Source: Bacteroidota bacterium
GTDB lineage: Bacteria; Bacteroidota; Bacteroidia; UKL13-3
Reading direction: 5' to 3'
Length of the DNA: 54,669 nucleotides
NCBI GenBank assembly: GCA_027487835.1
Contig: JAIYCU010000007.1
Coordinates: forward strand, 1-54,669
In this document: positions 28,085-37,547 of the stretch, piece by piece
How the letters are laid out: each line of letters starts with the position of its first letter
Position numbering within the stretch: position 1 is the stretch's first letter
Notes under the pieces: model-generated
Database searches by the model: none
Told to the model about the DNA's origin: nothing
Seen by the model: the letters and a program-made list of their open reading frames with translations, nothing else
Position numbers and translations under genes: made by a program

Positions 28085-28957
28085 TCACTTTACCCACTTG
28101 TTTAAAAGATTTTGAATACTTGGAAAATAAGCTTGTCCGTAAATGTTAAAATGGACTAAGTGATAATACATTTTGCAAAAATCTAACCTTATTTCCCAGT
28201 CGGTTTGTAAAGGATAAACAGAATGATAGGCTTCATAAAATTCTGGCGGAAAACTCCCTACAAGCTTAGACATGGCAAGGTCCATTTCTCGGTGTCCGTA
28301 ATACACAGAAGGATTCAACAAACAAGGTAAACCCTCGGCATTGGTGGTTACATGTTCTTTCCAAAAATCTCCGTGCAACAAGGCAGGAGGTTCTTGAGGA
28401 AAAGCATATGCAACCAAATCAAAAAACAAGTCAAATAAACGCAGAATTTCTATAGAAAGATTGTATTTATCTGCCACAATTTTCACATTATTTAAGAGCC
28501 TATATTTAATAAAAAATTCGCCCCAATTGCTCATGCGATGATTAATTTGTATGCATTGCTTTAAATAATTGTCTTCAGAATAACCAAAATATCTATTACT
28601 AAGCAAGTGTTGTTTTGCCAAACCAACACCCAATTCACTATAAAAATCTTTTCGAGGAGCTGTAGATTGGATAAAATCAAGTACTAAAAAAGTGTTTGGA
28701 CCTAATTCTTGAATTCCCACTGGATGACAGACATCTAAAGCATTGGCATTTTTAAGTGCCAATAATCCACTTTTTTCCTTTTCAAAATAACGTGGGAATT
28801 GTTTAAAAACATGGGTTTTGATATAATAGACGCCAGAATCTGCCACCAACTTGTAAGATTGGTTCACCTCTCCACCACCTAAATGATGCAAAGAATAAAC
28901 CTTAACAGTGCGGTTTAACAGCTTTTCTAATACTATTTGAAACTGGGTAGTGTCCAT
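28085..28957 (-). CDS. Fructosamine-kinase-fold protein, likely pseudokinase
   Basis: 290 aa protein of the aminoglycoside-phosphotransferase-like fructosamine 3-kinase family (deglycation of proteins). The N-lobe LGGGEVNQSYKL is present. In the catalytic loop, HGDFWKEH (195-202) keeps the catalytic Asp 197 but has His 202 where the family has Asn (HGDLWSGN); the metal-binding Asp of the next motif (IDPA) is N215 in LLNPSVYYGHRE. Both magnesium ligands are therefore changed, so it may bind but not phosphorylate. It is convergent with folD. The family call is firm; loss of activity is inference. Confidence 0.85.
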   Translation of the reverse strand: MDTTQFQIVLEKLLNRTVKVYSLHHLGGGEVNQSYKLVADSGVYYIKTHVFKQFPRYFEKEKSGLLALKNANALDVCHPVGIQELGPNTFLVLDFIQSTAPRKDFYSELGVGLAKQHLLSNRYFGYSEDNYLKQCIQINHRMSNWGEFFIKYRLLNNVKIVADKYNLSIEILRLFDLFFDLVAYAFPQEPPALLHGDFWKEHVTTNAEGLPCLLNPSVYYGHREMDLAMSKLVGSFPPEFYEAYHSVYPLQTDWEIRLDFCKMYYHLVHFNIYGQAYFPSIQNLLNKWVK

Positions 28958-29035
28958 AATTAATCAACCAAATATCAACAAGGTTTTTAATGCATACAAA
29001 AATTCTGACTTTTACAAGCCAATCCAAAAAAAGTT

Positions 29036-30403
29036 ATGGCCAAAATATTAATAATTGACGACGAAAAAGCAATAAGGAATACACTAAGAGAAATTTTAGA
29101 GTATGAAGGCTACCAAATTGAAGAGGCAGCGAACGGCGAAGAAGGTATTCAAAAAATAGAATCAGATGATTTTGATATGGTTCTTTGCGATGTAAAAATG
29201 CCGAAGATGGACGGTATGGCTGTATTGGGCAAGGTTAAAGAAATAGATGAAGACTTACCCATTGTAATGATTTCTGGCCACGGTAATGTAGAAATGGCAG
29301 TAGAAGCCACGAAAAAAGGGGCATATGATTTTATTGTTAAGCCACCAGATTTAAACAAATTACTCATTACTGTTAGAAATAGTATAGATAAAAAAGAATT
29401 GGTAGTTGAAACCAAAGTGTTGCGAAGAAGGGCATCAAAAACAAGAGATATTATTGGTGAATCTCCTGCTATCAAAAACATTTTAGATACGATTGATAAA
29501 GTTGCTCCAACTGATGCGCGTGTGCTTATCACTGGTGAAAATGGAACCGGTAAGGAACTGGTTGCTCGCTGGATTCATGAAAAAAGTTTGAGGTCGAAGC
29601 AAGCCTTAATTGAAGTTAACTGTGCCGCAATTCCTACAGAATTAATAGAAAGTGAATTGTTTGGACATGAAAAAGGTGCTTTTACTTCTGCCATTAAACA
29701 AAGGATTGGTAAATTTGAACAAGCCCATCATGGTACCATCTTCTTAGATGAGATTGGAGACATGAGTTTATCGGCTCAGGCAAAAGTATTGAGGGCTTTA
29801 CAAGAAAATAAAATTACCAGGGTAGGCGGAGAAAAAGACATCGAGGTAGATGTAAGAGTTATTGCTGCAACTAACAAAAACTTATTAAAGGAAATTGAAA
29901 AGGGTAATTTTAGAATGGACCTTTACCATAGAATCAGTGTGATTCTGATTCATGTCCCTTCTTTGCATGATAGGCGAGATGATATTCCACTATTGGCCGA
30001 TAAATTTGTTAAAGAAGTTTGTGAGGATGGTGGGCTACCCAAAAAATCTTTTATGCCACAAGCCTTAGAAGAATTTAAAAAGTTGAATTTTTCTGGCAAC
30101 ATCAGAGAATTAAGAAATATCGTAGAGCGACTTGTTATTTTGGGTCAAACCAGAATTACGGTTGAAGATATTCAAAAGTTTGCTAGCCCAATAAACGCCA
30201 GAGATGAAGAAAAATCTATTTATGAGCGATTTAGCACTCTTCAAGATTTTAAAGAGTATGTAGAAAGGATTTTTATTGAAGAGAAACTGAAAAAGAATGG
30301 ATGGAATGTGGCAAAAACTGCAGCAGAAATAGACATTCAAAGGAGTCATCTCTACAATAAAATAGAAAAATACAGCCTCAAGCGCGGAGAAGGAAATGAT
30401 TAA
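29036..30403 (+). CDS. Sigma-54-dependent response regulator (NtrC type)
   Basis: 455 aa transcription activator: receiver (about 3-118) with phospho-Asp D52 in CDVKMPKMDG and K102; sigma-54 AAA+ domain with Walker A GENGTGKE (167-174), the sigma-54 loop GAFTSA (214-219) and Walker B TIFLDEIGD; and a Fis-type HTH (NVAKTAAEIDIQRSHLYNKIEKY). All landmarks are intact. Two orphan histidine kinases elsewhere in the window could phosphorylate it, but nothing links them. It ends 4 bp into the convergent DUF62 gene. Confidence 0.96.
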   Translation: MAKILIIDDEKAIRNTLREILEYEGYQIEEAANGEEGIQKIESDDFDMVLCDVKMPKMDGMAVLGKVKEIDEDLPIVMISGHGNVEMAVEATKKGAYDFIVKPPDLNKLLITVRNSIDKKELVVETKVLRRRASKTRDIIGESPAIKNILDTIDKVAPTDARVLITGENGTGKELVARWIHEKSLRSKQALIEVNCAAIPTELIESELFGHEKGAFTSAIKQRIGKFEQAHHGTIFLDEIGDMSLSAQAKVLRALQENKITRVGGEKDIEVDVRVIAATNKNLLKEIEKGNFRMDLYHRISVILIHVPSLHDRRDDIPLLADKFVKEVCEDGGLPKKSFMPQALEEFKKLNFSGNIRELRNIVERLVILGQTRITVEDIQKFASPINARDEEKSIYERFSTLQDFKEYVERIFIEEKLKKNGWNVAKTAAEIDIQRSHLYNKIEKYSLKRGEGND

Positions 30404-31182
30404 TAAAATTCAATTATAATATTAGCACCTTTTCTGAGCCCTAATAGCTGAGCACCACGACCTCGATAAATGGCTATTTCCAATAAATTCATTTCATTGA
30501 AGAGCAGCAGGTCATCGCCCTCCTGCCCTTCATGATAATGTTTACTAATTTTATCTAAGAAATGTCTTTTAAGGTAAAAAACTTTAAAACTTCGTCCAGC
30601 CCGCTTTTCTTCGAATAATTCTAAATTTACATTGGTAATGGCATTTTGGTAATTATCAACCATCAAAATGGTACCAATAATTTTACCGTTTGGTTCAACT
30701 ACTGGTGCCAAGGATTGCTTAATAGAATTAATCTTACTTGGGATAGCTATTCCTTCAAAGGTGCCGTTAGAAAGGTATTTAGCAATAAAAGGGAGGAAGA
30801 CATTTTTTTCGGCGAAAAGTTCGTTTTCAGCATATAGATCTGGGGAAATCGCCCAAATTTCTTGGGGTGATTCTTCAAATAGAATACTAAAAATTCCATT
30901 ATCTGCACCTATAAAAAAACGGTCGTCTGCTTTTACTACTAAGAATTGTTTATGCAAGGCAATATTTGAATCAACGCCAACAATATGCCAAGAGCCTGCA
31001 GGAAAGGCTTTATAAACCTGACGTAAATAAAATGCCGCCCCTGTAATATCAAAAGGTTCTAATTGGTGAGTTAAAGGAAGAAAATTAACTTTGGGCAATA
31101 ACACTGTTGCTTTACCTAGCATAGCAGCAGCATAATGACTTCCTAAACCGTAATCAGAAATAATGGTAATAACTGAGCTCAA
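30400..31182 (-). CDS. DUF62 SAM-hydrolase-like protein
   Basis: 260 aa from a TTG, matching the SAM hydroxide adenosyltransferase family that cleaves SAM to adenosine and methionine. The start ITIISDYGLGSHYAAAMLG parallels the family TDFGxxDxYV, but the second Asp is Ser 15. GADNG (for PDNG) and a C-terminal beta barrel ending GLRKGANI are present. The Asp usually contacts the methionine part of SAM, so substrate use may be altered. Divergent from phoH by 42 bp. Confidence 0.82.
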   Translation of the reverse strand: MSSVITIISDYGLGSHYAAAMLGKATVLLPKVNFLPLTHQLEPFDITGAAFYLRQVYKAFPAGSWHIVGVDSNIALHKQFLVVKADDRFFIGADNGIFSILFEESPQEIWAISPDLYAENELFAEKNVFLPFIAKYLSNGTFEGIAIPSKINSIKQSLAPVVEPNGKIIGTILMVDNYQNAITNVNLELFEEKRAGRSFKVFYLKRHFLDKISKHYHEGQEGDDLLLFNEMNLLEIAIYRGRGAQLLGLRKGANIIIEFY

Positions 31183-31189
31183 TTTTTTA

Positions 31190-31197
31190 TACTTTCG
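31190..31197 (+). promoter_or_regulatory. Predicted -7 box of the phoH unit
   Basis: TACTTTCG is a one-base variant of TAnnTTTG, 27 bases before the TTG start of phoH, in the 42 bp gap between divergent genes. Confidence 0.4.
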
Positions 31198-31224
31198 TAC
31201 AAATTAACAACAAGCCAACATCAT

Positions 31225-32226
31225 TTGAATACAAAAGAAATTCTTATTGAAGATATTGACGCCGCTGAAGCGCTAGGCGTGAATAATATCAACCTAAAAA
31301 CAATTCAAAAACATTTTCAAAATGTAAAAGTAGTAGCCAGAGGAAACCAACTCATGTTAACTGGGCCAACTAGTGACATGGAACTATTTGAAGAAAAATT
31401 TGAACTCATGGTGAGGCATATATCCCGCTTTGGAGGCATTCAAACCCTTCAATTGGATGGAATTTTGGCGGGTTCGGTTCAAACCGAAAAGGAAAAAAGC
31501 GAACCTAAAAACCAAGGTGGCCTTGAAATGGGCGATTTAATTTTATATGGTAACCACGGAAAAGTAATCCGAGCAAAAACGCCTAACCAAAGAAAAATGG
31601 TGGAGTCAATGAAGACAAATGATATTTTATTTGCCATTGGCCCTGCTGGAACCGGAAAAACCTATACAGCCGTTGCCTTAGCTGTGAAGGCACTAAAAAA
31701 TAAAGAAATTAAACGGATTATATTAGCCAGGCCAGCAGTTGAAGCAGGTGAAAATCTTGGCTTTTTACCAGGAGATTTAAAAGAAAAAATCGACCCTTAT
31801 TTACGCCCACTTTACGATGCACTGGATGATATGATTCCAGCTGATAAATTAAAGTCATATATAGAAACCCGTGTCATAGAAATTGCACCCATGGCCTTTA
31901 TGCGCGGTAGAACCTTAGATAATGCCTTTGTTATTTTAGATGAGGCGCAGAATGCAACCGACCTTCAACTCAAGATGTTTTTAACCCGCATGGGCCCACA
32001 AGCTAAATTTGTAATTACTGGTGATTTAACACAGATAGATTTACCTAGAAAAAGTATGAGTGGCCTTATAAAAGCAGTCAAAATTCTAGAAGGCATTCAT
32101 GGAATTTCTTTCGCCTACCTAAACTTTGAAGATGTGGTTAGGCACAAACTCGTAAGAGAAATTATTAAGGCTTATGATAGAAGCGTAGATAATTTAATAG
32201 ATCAATCCCAAAAACCAACAACCTGA
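31225..32226 (+). CDS. PhoH-like ATPase
   Basis: 333 aa cytosolic ATPase of the PhoH family, linked to RNA handling. TTG start. An N-terminal KH-like segment (about 1-80) is joined by a short charged linker to the nucleotide domain with Walker A GPAGTGKT (139-146) and Walker B FVILDEAQN. The linker is where a copy of GGTTCAAACC sits (31476). The stop overlaps the ATG of the next gene by one base (TGATG), giving translational coupling. Confidence 0.92.
   Translation: MNTKEILIEDIDAAEALGVNNINLKTIQKHFQNVKVVARGNQLMLTGPTSDMELFEEKFELMVRHISRFGGIQTLQLDGILAGSVQTEKEKSEPKNQGGLEMGDLILYGNHGKVIRAKTPNQRKMVESMKTNDILFAIGPAGTGKTYTAVALAVKALKNKEIKRIILARPAVEAGENLGFLPGDLKEKIDPYLRPLYDALDDMIPADKLKSYIETRVIEIAPMAFMRGRTLDNAFVILDEAQNATDLQLKMFLTRMGPQAKFVITGDLTQIDLPRKSMSGLIKAVKILEGIHGISFAYLNFEDVVRHKLVREIIKAYDRSVDNLIDQSQKPTT
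31476..31485 (+). repeat. Dispersed motif GGTTCAAACC
   Basis: In the phoH linker; GTT-CAA-ACC. Symmetric extension TTCGGTTCAAACCGAA is a 16-bp near palindrome. Confidence 0.75.
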
Positions 32227-33494
32227 TGAACAATAATCCTAACTTTTTTATTGTTTTAAATCAAGTAATCGAAAGTGCAAAATCCGCTTGGTCGGCACTC
32301 AAGTCAAATAGGGTGAGAACTTTCCTATCAACTTTAGGAATTACCATTGGGATATTTTGTATTATCATGGTGTTAAGCATTGTAGATTCGCTTGAAAAAA
32401 ACCTTCAAAACAGTGTTGAAAGTTTAGGAAAAGACGTTGCCATTATAGAAAAATGGCCTTGGGAATTTGGGGCAGATTATAAGTGGTGGAAATATATGAA
32501 CAGACCCAATCCAACGCTATCTGAATTAGATAAATTAAATGAACAATTAAGTTTGAGTAAAGGCATAAGTTTGAACATAGACCTTAGCGCTAACACCCTC
32601 AAATACCGCCAAAATAGTGCAGAGAACACAAGCGGATCGGCAGTTTCACATGGCTATAAAGAAGTGAGAGATTTTGAATTAGAAAGTGGAAGATATTTTT
32701 CAGAAAATGAATCACGTGTTGGCGAACAAGTGGTAATTATTGGCCATGATATTGCCGCAAATCTATTTCCTAGTCTTAACCCTATCGAAAAAGATATTAG
32801 TATTAAAGGTAAGCCATTTAGGGTAATTGGTGTTTTTGCCAAAGAGGGTGAAAGTTTAATAGGAAATAGTACAGATAACCTATTTGTAATTCCAGTTAAA
32901 ACAGCAGGTAATTTTGTTCGAATTAATAGCAATATGGTGAATAGTCGCATTCAAATAAAAGCTAAAGATGGTGTATCGGTAGACCAGCTAGAAAATGAAA
33001 TTAAAGGGGTAATGCGTATTATTAGAAAACTAAGGCCCAGCGAAGAACAAAATTTCGCTATTAATAAAACTACCTTATTGTCAAAACCTCTTAAAAGTTT
33101 GTTTAGCGTAGTAAGCACTGCAGGCTGGATTATTGGTTTATTTGCTATCTTGGTGGGTGGCTTTGGCATTGCTAATATTATGTTTGTAAGTGTTAAAGAA
33201 AGAACCCAACAAATAGGCATTCAAAAAGCATTAGGAGCCAAAAATTATTTTATACTTATTGAGTTTTTAGTTGAAGCGGTAATCTTGTGTTTGGTTGGCG
33301 GCGCCATCGGATTATTAAGTGTTTATTTAATAACCTTAGCAGTAAAAACCTGGCTCGGTTTGAACCTATTTTTAAGCGCAGGGAACATCATAACCGGCAT
33401 TTTTGTAAGTGTATCTATTGGCATAATTTCTGGTTTTATTCCAGCCTTTAGTGCGTCTAAATTAGATCCGGTAGAGGCTATAAGAGCAAAATAA
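32226..33494 (+). CDS. MacB-type ABC transporter permease
   Basis: 422 aa membrane protein: one N-terminal segment (about 33-55), a MacB periplasmic core domain (about 60-270), then three segments (about 295-420) typical of the FtsX-like family, with VKERTQQIGIQKALGAK at the coupling helix. No ATPase partner is adjacent; one must be supplied from elsewhere. Starts inside the phoH stop (TGATG) and its stop overlaps the next ATG (TAATG). Confidence 0.9.
   Translation: MNNNPNFFIVLNQVIESAKSAWSALKSNRVRTFLSTLGITIGIFCIIMVLSIVDSLEKNLQNSVESLGKDVAIIEKWPWEFGADYKWWKYMNRPNPTLSELDKLNEQLSLSKGISLNIDLSANTLKYRQNSAENTSGSAVSHGYKEVRDFELESGRYFSENESRVGEQVVIIGHDIAANLFPSLNPIEKDISIKGKPFRVIGVFAKEGESLIGNSTDNLFVIPVKTAGNFVRINSNMVNSRIQIKAKDGVSVDQLENEIKGVMRIIRKLRPSEEQNFAINKTTLLSKPLKSLFSVVSTAGWIIGLFAILVGGFGIANIMFVSVKERTQQIGIQKALGAKNYFILIEFLVEAVILCLVGGAIGLLSVYLITLAVKTWLGLNLFLSAGNIITGIFVSVSIGIISGFIPAFSASKLDPVEAIRAK
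33357..33366 (-). repeat. Dispersed motif GGTTTGAACC
   Basis: Inside the permease gene; GGT-TTG-AAC (Gly-Leu-Asn). Confidence 0.7.
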
Positions 33495-34729
33495 TGATTA
33501 GTTATAATCAATTAAAACCTATTGCATTTCATGTTGGCCTTAGTGGTTATATTGCAGGTTTATTTTTAATTGATGTGGCACGTGTAGTGCCGAGCATTAG
33601 CATGATTCTTTTATGCTTGCTTGCTTTGGCAGAATTGTTCAATAAAAACAGAAAAATTTCGCTCGAAATTGGCAAACCTTATTTACTCTTAGCAGGTAGC
33701 TTTGTGGTTGTACTACCTTCTATTTTATACTCAGAAAATCTTCATTACTTTACAGAAAGAGTTCAAATTCTTTTACCCTATTTATTACTGCCATTAGCCT
33801 TCTGGGTTTTGCCTTCTATTAATAAAACGCAGCTTAAAAACTATATTTTATTCTTTATTGCTTGCTGCTTTTTGGTGTGTGGCGAGGCATTTATAAATTA
33901 TGTGTTGAACCAAGAGATTGTAAATCAGTTATACTTGGAAAGTAAAGTAATGCCCACCTTAGTGAGCCACCATCCCACTTTTAGCATGATGATTGTGATG
34001 GCCATATTTTTGTGCTATTATTTAATAAATAGTCAAACCTTAATTCAAAAGAAGATTCAATATTATGCTGTTATCCTTGTAGGTATATTTCTGTTTATTT
34101 TTATACATATTTATTCTGTAAGAAGTGGTTTATTGGCACTATATATATTAATCTTATGGGAGTTAATTCAATTTATCTTCATCAAAAAGCAAGTGAAAAA
34201 GGCCATCATAAGTTTGTTTATATTACTTTCAATTGGCGCCTTAACACTCGCACTTTCGCCAACAGTTCGTAATAAAATTACCAATACCTCGCAAGACCTT
34301 GCGGTGGTTAAAGCTAAAGGGAGTGCTAATAATCAGAGTTTGGCAAGCCGACTCATTTCCTATAAAAATGCTATTCAAATTGCAAACGAAAGTTCCATTT
34401 TATTTGGTTGCGGATTAGGAGACATTGAAGATGCAAACAATAGAATATTTGAAACTTACTACCCAGAGGTTGAAAAGAAAATTTTACCACACAACCAGTA
34501 TTTGTTTTACTATGCTGCCATTGGTTTGATAGGATTAATTGGATTTATAGTCACATTTTATTTTCCATTAACTGTAAAATTTTTAAGGCAGAACACAATC
34601 CTTTCCACTAATTATATTTTAATCAGTAGTTATTTTTTAGTAGAGGCTCCGCTTGAAAACCAATTAGGCGTTGGGTTTTCATTATTTTTTTTACTGTTGC
34701 CAATGCAAGAAGTTATTAAAAGGAGTTAA
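33494..34729 (+). CDS. O-antigen-ligase-like polytopic membrane protein
   Basis: 411 aa with about ten to eleven hydrophobic segments and a large loop between the later ones holding SLASRLISYKNAIQIANESSILFGCGLGD, with the Arg and the loop layout seen in Wzy/WaaL-type proteins, and the HNQYLFYYAAIGLIGL segment. Transfer or polymerisation of surface glycans is probable. It starts by a one-base overlap with the permease gene; no glycosyltransferase cluster is nearby. Confidence 0.78.
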   Translation: MISYNQLKPIAFHVGLSGYIAGLFLIDVARVVPSISMILLCLLALAELFNKNRKISLEIGKPYLLLAGSFVVVLPSILYSENLHYFTERVQILLPYLLLPLAFWVLPSINKTQLKNYILFFIACCFLVCGEAFINYVLNQEIVNQLYLESKVMPTLVSHHPTFSMMIVMAIFLCYYLINSQTLIQKKIQYYAVILVGIFLFIFIHIYSVRSGLLALYILILWELIQFIFIKKQVKKAIISLFILLSIGALTLALSPTVRNKITNTSQDLAVVKAKGSANNQSLASRLISYKNAIQIANESSILFGCGLGDIEDANNRIFETYYPEVEKKILPHNQYLFYYAAIGLIGLIGFIVTFYFPLTVKFLRQNTILSTNYILISSYFLVEAPLENQLGVGFSLFFLLLPMQEVIKRS

Positions 34730-34787
34730 AAAAATTCTTAAAATAATCTAAATACAGACAAATTGGGTTTAATCAACGCACAAACTT

Positions 34788-34817
34788 TTGTTTTATAGTA
34801 GATAATACTCATATTTG
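34788..34817 (+). promoter_or_regulatory. Possible promoter of the M36 peptidase gene
   Basis: TTG at 34788-34790 and CATATTTG at 34810-34817 (one base off TAnnTTTG) are 19 bases apart, the usual spacing for -33 and -7 elements of this phylum. Leader of about 40 bases to the ATG at 34863. Confidence 0.4.
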
Positions 34818-34862
34818 ATAATTAAGAATTATTTAATAACTAAATATTTTCAAATTATAAAC

Positions 34863-37478
34863 ATGAGAAAAACCTTTACTGCGATCGCCATTCTGTTTCT
34901 TGGAACGGCTCCTTTGTTAGCTCAAGTTACTCAGGAAAGCGCAAAGCAAGAATTTAAGATTCAATTGCAAAAAACTTCATTTAAAAATGCGGATGAAATT
35001 GCAATCGAAATTAGTTCTAGCTATCAATCTAAGCACAATGGTGTTACACATTTTTACGGCTACCAATTGGTAAACGGTTTAAGTGTATTTAATGCCACCA
35101 TGGATTTACACCTTAATTCAAAAGGTCAAACCCTTGCCTTCCACCATAATTTTTTAGAGAATGCGGTAAAAGCGATTTCAAACAAAGGCTTTAAAGTAAC
35201 TGCTCAATCTGCCTTAAGTATTGCCTTGAGCAAAGAAGGAACCAACTTATCTTCTTCTCAATCCTATAAAGGTTTATCAACTGAAAATGGCAAGCAAGTT
35301 TGGGTTGATCCAAATGCTTCAACAGAAAAAATGTATGTAAAGCAAGGTTTACTTGCTGCAGATGGAAAACTTTTAACTGTTTATCAAGTAGAGTTCTTTC
35401 AAGACGAAACTAATGATTGGTTTAATGTAATGGTGGATGCTAATACTGGCGCAATTTTACAAAGCAGCAGTTATACAGCCCATTGCAATCCAGCCGAAAT
35501 AATGGATAATCTATCCAACTCTCAGCATCAAAAATACACTGAAGAAAGGCCAACTTTCTTAGGAAAAAATGGCGTTCTTGGCACCTATAATGCTTTCCCT
35601 TTGCCTTTAGAGAGTCCAATTCATGGTCCAAGAGAAATCATTAATAACAATCATTATTTAGCCGCTTCTCCTTATGGATGGCATGATACAAACGCCGTAG
35701 CAGGCCCAGAATTTAAAATTACCCGTGGTAATAATGTTTATGCCAAAGAAGATACACTAGCCAATAATGGAAATGGGTATAGTCCAAATGGGGGTGATTC
35801 ATTAATTTTTGATTATCCATACAGCATTGACGCAAAACCTAGAGCCAACTTAAATGCTGCAATTACCAACTTATTCTACATGAACAATAAAATTCATGAT
35901 GTTCTATATACTTATGGATTTGACGAAGCCGCTGGTAATTTTCAACAGAAAAATTACTCAGGCGCAGGAAGACAATTAGATGCAGTAATGGCTGATGCGC
36001 AAGATGGAAGCGGAACCTCTAATGCCAACTTTTCTACACCAGCAGATGGAAGCAGCGGAAGAATGCAAATGTTTTTATGGCCAACTAGTGGCGCATCTGC
36101 AAATAATAACAGTTTGATGGTTGTATATCCCAATACAATTGTTGGAAAGTTTTATTCCCCACAATCTACTTTTGGCCCAAAATTAAATACAACAGGTTTT
36201 CCTGGACAAGTTGTTTTAGTTAAAGATAGCGGAGCTGCCACCAACAATGGTTGTAATTCAATAGAAAACCTAGCAGAACTAAATGGAAAAATTGCCTTGG
36301 TAGATCGTGGAGGTCCATGCGGAACACAATCTTCAGTTAGTAGAACTAAAATCAAAAAACTTCAAGCTGCTGGCGCAATTGCTGTCATTGTAGCACATAA
36401 TACAAGTGGAACTACACCTACCTCTATTACAGGTACCGATGCGGCAATTACCATTCCTTCTATCATGGTAAGTTTTGGCACAGGTTCTATGCTTAAAACT
36501 GCTTTAACTACAGATTCTGTTTATGTAGTATTGTTTGATTCTTCAGCCTTTAATACGGCTAGAATTTATGATAGCGATTTAGACAATGGAGTGATTGCTC
36601 ATGAATATGGTCATGGCGTATCAAATAGATTAACAGGTGGTCCTGCTAACTCAAATTGCTTATCTAATCAAGAACAAGCAGGTGAAGGTTGGAGCGATTT
36701 TTTCGCATTGGCATTTACTACCAGAGAATGGCATGAAGGCAATACCATAAATAGAGGTATTGGCACCTTTGTGGTAGATGAAGATACAACTGGCTTAGGC
36801 ATTAGACCTTATCGTTACTCACGTAACATGACCACCAATCCAGTTAACTATAATAGTATTAAAACGCTATCAGTACCGCATGGTGTTGGTTTTGTATTTT
36901 GTTCTATGTTATATGATATATTCTGGGATATGGTAGATGTTTATGGTTTCGACCCAGATTTATATGAAGGTAAAGGAGGTAATAATAAAACCATTCAATT
37001 GGTAATTGATGGTTTAAAATTACAACCATGTAACCCTGGATTTGTAGATAGCAGAAATGCCATTCTTAAGGCAGATTCAATTAATAATGGCGGTGCTAAT
37101 TATGATTTATTATGGAAAGCATTTGCCAGAAGAGGTTTAGGATACAGCGCAACCCAAGGCTCAACTGCCAGCAGAACAGATGGGGTACAAGCATTTGATT
37201 TACCGCCAGTAGTTGGACTTCCTTCTCAATTGGTGGAACGTAATTTCACCTTATATCCAAATCCTGCTAAACGCAGCATTACCGTTGAAATTTTTGGAGG
37301 AGCTACCTTAGAAAAAACAGAAATTTATGATTTGAGTGGCAAATTGGTTCAAACCAAAACTGCTAATACAACAGTTATAAATAGCGATGAATTAGCCTTG
37401 AACCTAAATGCGGGTGTTTATATTGTTAAAATTTATACCAACCAAGGAACTGCTTCTAAGAAGTTAATTGTTGAATAA
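34863..37478 (+). CDS. M36 (fungalysin) metallopeptidase with PA domain and T9SS tail
   Basis: 871 aa from the ATG at 34863, which begins the signal peptide MRKTFTAIAILFLGTAPLLAQ; an open frame 48 bases longer lacks one. An N-terminal FTP propeptide (about 20-160) is followed by the peptidase with a protease-associated insertion (about 400-550), the zinc site HEYGH (580-584) with third ligand Glu 608 in EGWSDFF, and a type A sorting tail (YPNPAKRSITVEI ... GVYIVKIYT). Secreted extracellular protease, likely maturing after export. Terminator follows. Confidence 0.94.
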   Translation: MRKTFTAIAILFLGTAPLLAQVTQESAKQEFKIQLQKTSFKNADEIAIEISSSYQSKHNGVTHFYGYQLVNGLSVFNATMDLHLNSKGQTLAFHHNFLENAVKAISNKGFKVTAQSALSIALSKEGTNLSSSQSYKGLSTENGKQVWVDPNASTEKMYVKQGLLAADGKLLTVYQVEFFQDETNDWFNVMVDANTGAILQSSSYTAHCNPAEIMDNLSNSQHQKYTEERPTFLGKNGVLGTYNAFPLPLESPIHGPREIINNNHYLAASPYGWHDTNAVAGPEFKITRGNNVYAKEDTLANNGNGYSPNGGDSLIFDYPYSIDAKPRANLNAAITNLFYMNNKIHDVLYTYGFDEAAGNFQQKNYSGAGRQLDAVMADAQDGSGTSNANFSTPADGSSGRMQMFLWPTSGASANNNSLMVVYPNTIVGKFYSPQSTFGPKLNTTGFPGQVVLVKDSGAATNNGCNSIENLAELNGKIALVDRGGPCGTQSSVSRTKIKKLQAAGAIAVIVAHNTSGTTPTSITGTDAAITIPSIMVSFGTGSMLKTALTTDSVYVVLFDSSAFNTARIYDSDLDNGVIAHEYGHGVSNRLTGGPANSNCLSNQEQAGEGWSDFFALAFTTREWHEGNTINRGIGTFVVDEDTTGLGIRPYRYSRNMTTNPVNYNSIKTLSVPHGVGFVFCSMLYDIFWDMVDVYGFDPDLYEGKGGNNKTIQLVIDGLKLQPCNPGFVDSRNAILKADSINNGGANYDLLWKAFARRGLGYSATQGSTASRTDGVQAFDLPPVVGLPSQLVERNFTLYPNPAKRSITVEIFGGATLEKTEIYDLSGKLVQTKTANTTVINSDELALNLNAGVYIVKIYTNQGTASKKLIVE
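37346..37355 (+). repeat. Dispersed motif GGTTCAAACC
   Basis: Inside the M36 sorting tail; GTT-CAA-ACC; symmetric extension TTGGTTCAAACCAA. Confidence 0.7.
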
Positions 37479-37495
37479 TTTTTAGAATTTCAAAT

Positions 37496-37526
37496 AAAAA
37501 AAAGACAGCAATGCTGTCTTTTTTTA
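37496..37526 (+). terminator. Terminator of the M36 gene
   Basis: Stem GACAGC/GCTGTC (37504-37509 and 37513-37518) with a three-base loop, extended by A and T runs. It lies 18 bp after the M36 stop and 22 bp before the chromate transporter ATG. Confidence 0.85.
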
Positions 37527-37547
37527 TTTTTGCACAACTAGCAGTGT

